From the NCBI GenBank assembly GCA_049999765.1, contig JBNGIQ010009367.1:28611-92610 (forward strand): a stretch of DNA of 64,000 nt, in the 5' to 3' direction. The position numbers were made by a program, and so were the translations under genes. This DNA comes from Phaeoceros laevis (Eukaryota; Anthocerotophyta; Anthocerotopsida; Notothyladales). Positions 60,326 to 64,000 of the stretch are shown here, in pieces; position 1 is the first letter of the stretch; each line of letters opens with the position of its first letter. Under the pieces are notes generated by a model, which was not told the origin of the DNA, made no database searches, and worked only from the letters and a program-made list of their open reading frames with translations.

Positions 60326-62047
60326 TCAGAATTTGAACACTCTCTCTTCTCCAAGCTCCAGCAAGACTCCACGCCTGGCCAGTTTGTGTGCCTCCTTATT
60401 CTTTGCCTGCACACACATAAAAATCTTAACTTCCAGTTCAGGCTCATAATCAAATTCTACGCACTTCACGTCCTAGCACAACGTACCCTTTTCACAATTT
60501 TTATTTCGAAGTGTTTGAACTCCTGTGCCACCTTCGTTGCCGTCTCCCACAAAGGCAACAACACTTCGCCGACCTGCCAACTCCCCTGCATCTGTAATCA
60601 AGCATGACCCCTGTATCTCAGTATATTTCTACATCTCAGGAACATATGTAAATACCACATTCTCTGTGTTCACCTGCTTCACGATGAGATCAGAATCACC
60701 ACATGCTTCCAGTTCATTGCACCCCAGTTGGAGTGCATACTTCATTCCTAGAAGTAATGCCAGATACTCGGCAGCATTGTTCGTCACTGGTCCAAGTCCT
60801 ACAAAAACGCGCTCTACCTACCACATCGACACTTCCATTCCATCTCATAATTGCATGCTGCCTCATTACTTTAAACGGTGGAGACACACAAAACAAATTC
60901 CTTACTATGGTTCCGCCTTCTCGAAGCACAACACCAGCTCCCCCCGATCCGGGGTTGCCTGAACATGCCCCGTCGAACTCAAGGCTCATCTGCACACCTC
61001 GTTCTCATGGAAATCAGTTCACATAATTATAACATCCGCGCACAACATCATAGTACAATCAGGATAACATTATCTCTCACCTTTCTTCCTTTCTCGACCG
61101 GATTCGCTGCTATGGGCTTTTCCCATGCTGCAGGTCCATAATTCCCTGGAGAGTCTTTCGCTGCCATGCACTCTAGGGGGTTTTTCTCTTCTACTCCTAC
61201 TCCACGGGTTTCAGTCCCGAGGGCCTCCCCGCCCACAGGGAAACACCATGTCTTCCCACTGTACCCAGATGACCTCCTCTCACCTTTACTTAGCTTCTCC
61301 ACAATACCATAATTATAAATACCGTCATGATCTTCGTCATGAAGATACGTCCTCCCTTGTTCCTCCAGCTGGCCACTCTACACCACAACAAGCAGCAGCA
61401 CTTACCTATGCTTGTTCACATGCAAGTTTGTTCACATTTACATCGTCATACCCTGACATAAGTACTCTACACCACAACAATGTTACGTCGACCGGGTTTT
61501 TGGATGCATCGTCATACATACCAAACGCTTCCTTTTTCTTCTCTTCTTGCCACGACTGAACGGATTTACCAGTTCTGGAGCTACGTAATCCTCCCCTACC
61601 AACAGCTCTCCATCTCCCAAGATAATACTTGGACCGGGCACAGGACGTCCTGGTTCAACTTTCTGCGTATCAAACAAATGATTGTCTTAAAACATTACAC
61701 ATAGATACGCTACTACATTACACGAACCTTTCTACATACCAGCTCGCTGGCCAACCACTCACGTGCCTCATCTTCGGTATGGAAACCGCGCTGCCACCCG
61801 TAAGGCTCGTTTATGATCTGCACATACAGGCAACACATTAGTCCTTCCTAATTAAATCTGGTATTAACTCAGGCACCAATACAATCCACTTTCCTTCATA
61901 CATCATGCCTCACATTACCTGCTTCTTACACATCTCCCAATCATGATAAATTCCAGGACGCTTGCCTATCCTCACAGCATACAATGGAAAGTTCTGTCCT
62001 CCCCCACCACCTACAAACTCATCCTCGGACTCCACGTCACTCCCCAT
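60326..62047 (-). CDS. RNase H1-like protein with N-terminal hybrid-binding domain
   Basis: Eight exons: 61919-62047, 61740-61817, 61522-61662, 61081-61377, 60906-60989, 60674-60817, 60487-60591, 60326-60406. All phases are 0, giving 352 residues. Residues about 20-70 form an RNase H1 N-terminal (viroplasmin-like) domain: YAVRIGKRPGIYHDWEMCKK, then FHTEDEAREWL. A variable linker follows (with KKRRKRKR), then a type-1 RNase H fold: EFDGACSGNPGSGGAG (Asp), TNNAAEYLALLLGMKYAL (Glu), CGDSDLIVKQ (Asp), WQVGEVLLPLWE. RNase H1 cuts RNA in RNA-DNA hybrids. The fourth catalytic Asp near the C-terminus, normally in an EAD-x-LA context, is His (KEAHKLARRG), so full activity is doubtful. No transit peptide is obvious. 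An unrelated frame ends 7 bp before this start codon. Confidence 0.85.
61375..61480 (-). repeat. 17-bp duplicated splice-acceptor segment in RNase H intron 3
   Basis: ACTCTACACCACAACAA on the plus strand occurs at 61375-61391 and 61464-61480. On the minus strand each ends TGTAG|AGT; the downstream copy is the acceptor of exon 4. Confidence 0.85.
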
Positions 62048-62054
62048 ACTCTCC

Positions 62055-62708
62055 CTAACCGACAATGTCCTCGTATGATGTAAACAACAAGTACTTCCCT
62101 GCAGGACTGGTCAAACAACCTGACTGGCGAAGCTTATACTTTTTTAATACTTTCTCTCCCAGAACCACATACACCTCACCCCTCGCTCTCTCCACTGGTT
62201 CTATACAGTACAACTGTTCACCTGCAGCCAACTGAACAATATCTGAAAAAGCGTGCCTGCTAGCATAGAAACGGTACTGGTATCGAGACACCACGTTTTT
62301 ATACACTATATCACCTCTGGCCAGCAAAGCCTCCAGCTCAGGAACATCTCCTCTACTGGAGCTGGCTGCCACTATTGCACCAACCCCCTCGCCTCCTCTC
62401 ATACAACTACAGTATATGCTACGAGCAAGTGCTACACAAGTAACCTGCTTGCGGACTCTCAACCCTTTGTATCAGCTTGTTGCTCTCGCCAATTGGATAA
62501 GATAAGCCTGTACCCTGCGATTTCTAAACGGCTCTTTCAAAAAGCACACCTTTTTCAACGGTTTCCACCGGAATCCCTCGGAGCCGTCCCTTGTCCTCGG
62601 ATGCCTAAACGGCCCCATTGCCTCATCTGGAACACACTCAACTCCATCTGATACATACTTAACAAGCTTACCTCTCCCTCCACTCCATTCGCGGAACGTT
62701 CCAAGCAA
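62055..62708 (-). pseudogene. unrecognised ORF of about 217 codons with one internal stop
   Basis: One frame runs 62708 to 62055 with a single TGA at 62472-62474. The first part contains SDGVECVPDEAMGPFRHPRT and FRWKPLKKVCFLKEPF. The second contains SRYQYRFYASRHAFSDIVQL, then YVVLGEKVLKKYKLRQ. No ATG begins the frame and no family is recognised. It ends 7 bp upstream of the RNase H start codon on the same strand. It may be a decayed gene or an unspliced upstream exon. Confidence 0.4.
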
Positions 62709-63576
62709 ACAGCATCATCTTGGGAGCGCAAAGCTCGCACTCGCCACAGTTGTACGTGCTCACATCACACCACTGCTCTTGCGATCAGGTACTGTGTACT
62801 TTTGTTTGTCTTACCCTATCTCCTTGGAAGTTGGCTCGTCATTCCCGCCTTGTCGTGCGCATCATCATTTTTTACAATATTCTTTTCAACTCTCTTACAG
62901 TCTTCGTACGCGGCTGCGTCCTCCATACCTCATCACCACTTGTTGGCCCCGTCCTTCAAACCCTTACAACCTCCTCTTTTTCAGCTGCACTATATTGGTA
63001 TCGGAGAGTGTGTACTCGAAGATCACTCGCTGTCCTTGCTTACATCATACTCGTCGGTCTGCTGCAAGGTACTGTGCTCGCTGCCCTTACAATATCCATT
63101 TCCACATCTTCTGCTACCACATTTCTTATGCTCCCTGCTACAGTTGCGGCACGCTTACATATGCTTGTTTTCCACCACTCATTGGAGTGTATGCAGAATA
63201 TTATTTTCCACCTATTTTTGAGCTGTGGTGCCTGTGCCCTCGCCCTACCTGTACCTACTCACATCGTACAAGGTACTCCAGCACTGCCACTGTCGTCTCT
63301 ACTCACATCGTTCCGCGACTGCCACCAGGAGCTCTGACCATTATCCAAGTCTTGTGCCACTCTCTTCTCTCTGCCACACGCCTGTACTTGCTTACATCAT
63401 TTCAGCAATCTCAAACAGGAGTGCGCCCAGCAGACCACAAGACCACTTCCTCGACGCCTCCTTCCAGTTCTGCTGTCAAGGTGCTCTAACAAACAATCAC
63501 TTCTCTGCCATGTTATACTATACAGTTACATCAAAATACGTCGCATTACAACCTCTTTTTCGTCCCTTGTAGAAGG
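62709..63576. other. pyrimidine-rich region with dispersed short repeats
   Basis: Several plus-strand frames overlap each other and are low-complexity. A motif close to CTYACATCRTAC recurs (62759, 63042, 63252, 63300, 63388), three times near CAAGGTACT or CAGGTACT. It may hold upstream exons or leader sequence of the right-edge ORF. Confidence 0.45.
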
Positions 63577-64000
63577 ATGTTTACTCTTGTTTCGTCATCC
63601 TCCAGACCGAGATACAATCAAGAAAAAAGCCTTGACGACATCATTGTACCAGACTCCCAATCTGACGAGCAGCCTCTAGACGATACGTCCTCTGACGAAG
63701 ACAGTATGGGCTCCCAGCCAGAAGAACTACAAGATGCTGATGGCAACATTTTGAGCTCACAGACAGAGTCTCCCACAGAAGATCTTTATGCTTCGCAGCT
63801 GCCGCCCGTCTTGCCACCTCAAATATCCGACAAGGGCAAACCAAAACAGTCTTCTCCTCCCTCTTCTCCTCCTCATCGTCGTCTTTCTGCATGTCTTCAG
63901 GCAGCAGCTGGTCCTAGGACCTTGGCCATAGCATCAGTATCATTACCACTGCCTGCTACCCCCACGAGTCTCCCGATGTTTACCTCTCTCCCCTCCACAG
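63577..64000 (+). CDS. N-terminal part of an unrecognised protein, cut by the window edge
   Basis: The frame opens at an ATG just after a possible splice acceptor (CCCTTGTAG) and stays open for 141 codons to the edge. It is acidic and Ser-rich at first (SLDDIIVPDSQSDEQPLDD, SSDEDSMGSQPEE), then Pro/Ser-rich (SPPSSPPHRR). This looks like a disordered N-terminus. The opposite strand has one overlapping short frame (63641-63892). The product is unknown. Confidence 0.4.
   Translation, partial: MFTLVSSSSRPRYNQEKSLDDIIVPDSQSDEQPLDDTSSDEDSMGSQPEELQDADGNILSSQTESPTEDLYASQLPPVLPPQISDKGKPKQSSPPSSPPHRRLSACLQAAAGPRTLAIASVSLPLPATPTSLPMFTSLPST

Overview
This is nuclear DNA from a streptophyte, most likely a spore-bearing land plant. 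Almost every gene is split by short introns (about 50-200 bp, GT-AG with a few GC-AG). The proteins read as plant orthologues: ATP-citrate lyase A, plastid envelope OEP21, BRK1, Ran, SAC3B and a PHD-BAH type ORC1. There is also a decayed plant-type PPR gene and a decayed plant diterpene synthase. Species cannot be fixed from the window. All gene models were built by hand from the sequence, joining exons where splice sites, phase and family similarity agree. The window has two N gaps (3987-3996 and 29253-29652).

Layout. 1-10.9 kb: two paralogous intronless F-box genes in opposite orientation (1254-2747 plus; 8257-9537 minus), with the small gene BRK1 (6457-6812 minus) between them and several short repeats. 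10.9-28.5 kb: a dense housekeeping block. It holds a 15-exon ORC1-like gene (minus), mitochondrial ribosomal protein uS17 (minus) sharing a 176-bp divergent promoter with a DDX55/SPB4-type DEAD-box helicase (plus), ATP-citrate lyase subunit A (plus), and a convergent SAC3/GANP gene (minus). 28.5-31.9 kb: AT-rich and gene-poor, with a telomere-like repeat, a 400-N gap and degenerate tandem repeats. 31.9-51.8 kb: eIF1 (SUI1), SERINC, a HAD-type 5'-nucleotidase, phosphoacetylglucosamine mutase (head-to-head with a TMEM147 gene), and Ran GTPase. 52.6-53.4 kb: tRNA-Thr(AGT) and OEP21. 54.3-57.3 kb: two broken genes, a PPR relic and an internally deleted diterpene synthase. 57.3-64 kb: repeat-rich. 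It contains an RNase H1-like gene with a duplicated last exon, an ORF interrupted by one stop just upstream of it, and an ORF running off the right edge.

The genes do not form one pathway. Many are single-copy housekeeping genes: replication (ORC1), ribosome assembly and translation (DEAD-box helicase, uS17m, eIF1), mRNA export (SAC3), nuclear transport (Ran), acetyl-CoA and UDP-GlcNAc supply (ACLA, PAGM), and the actin-nucleation pathway (BRK1). The most unusual items are the ORC1-like protein, whose ATPase catalytic residues are replaced, the RNase H gene with two alternative last exons that both lack the fourth catalytic Asp, and the diterpene synthase that has lost both catalytic motifs.
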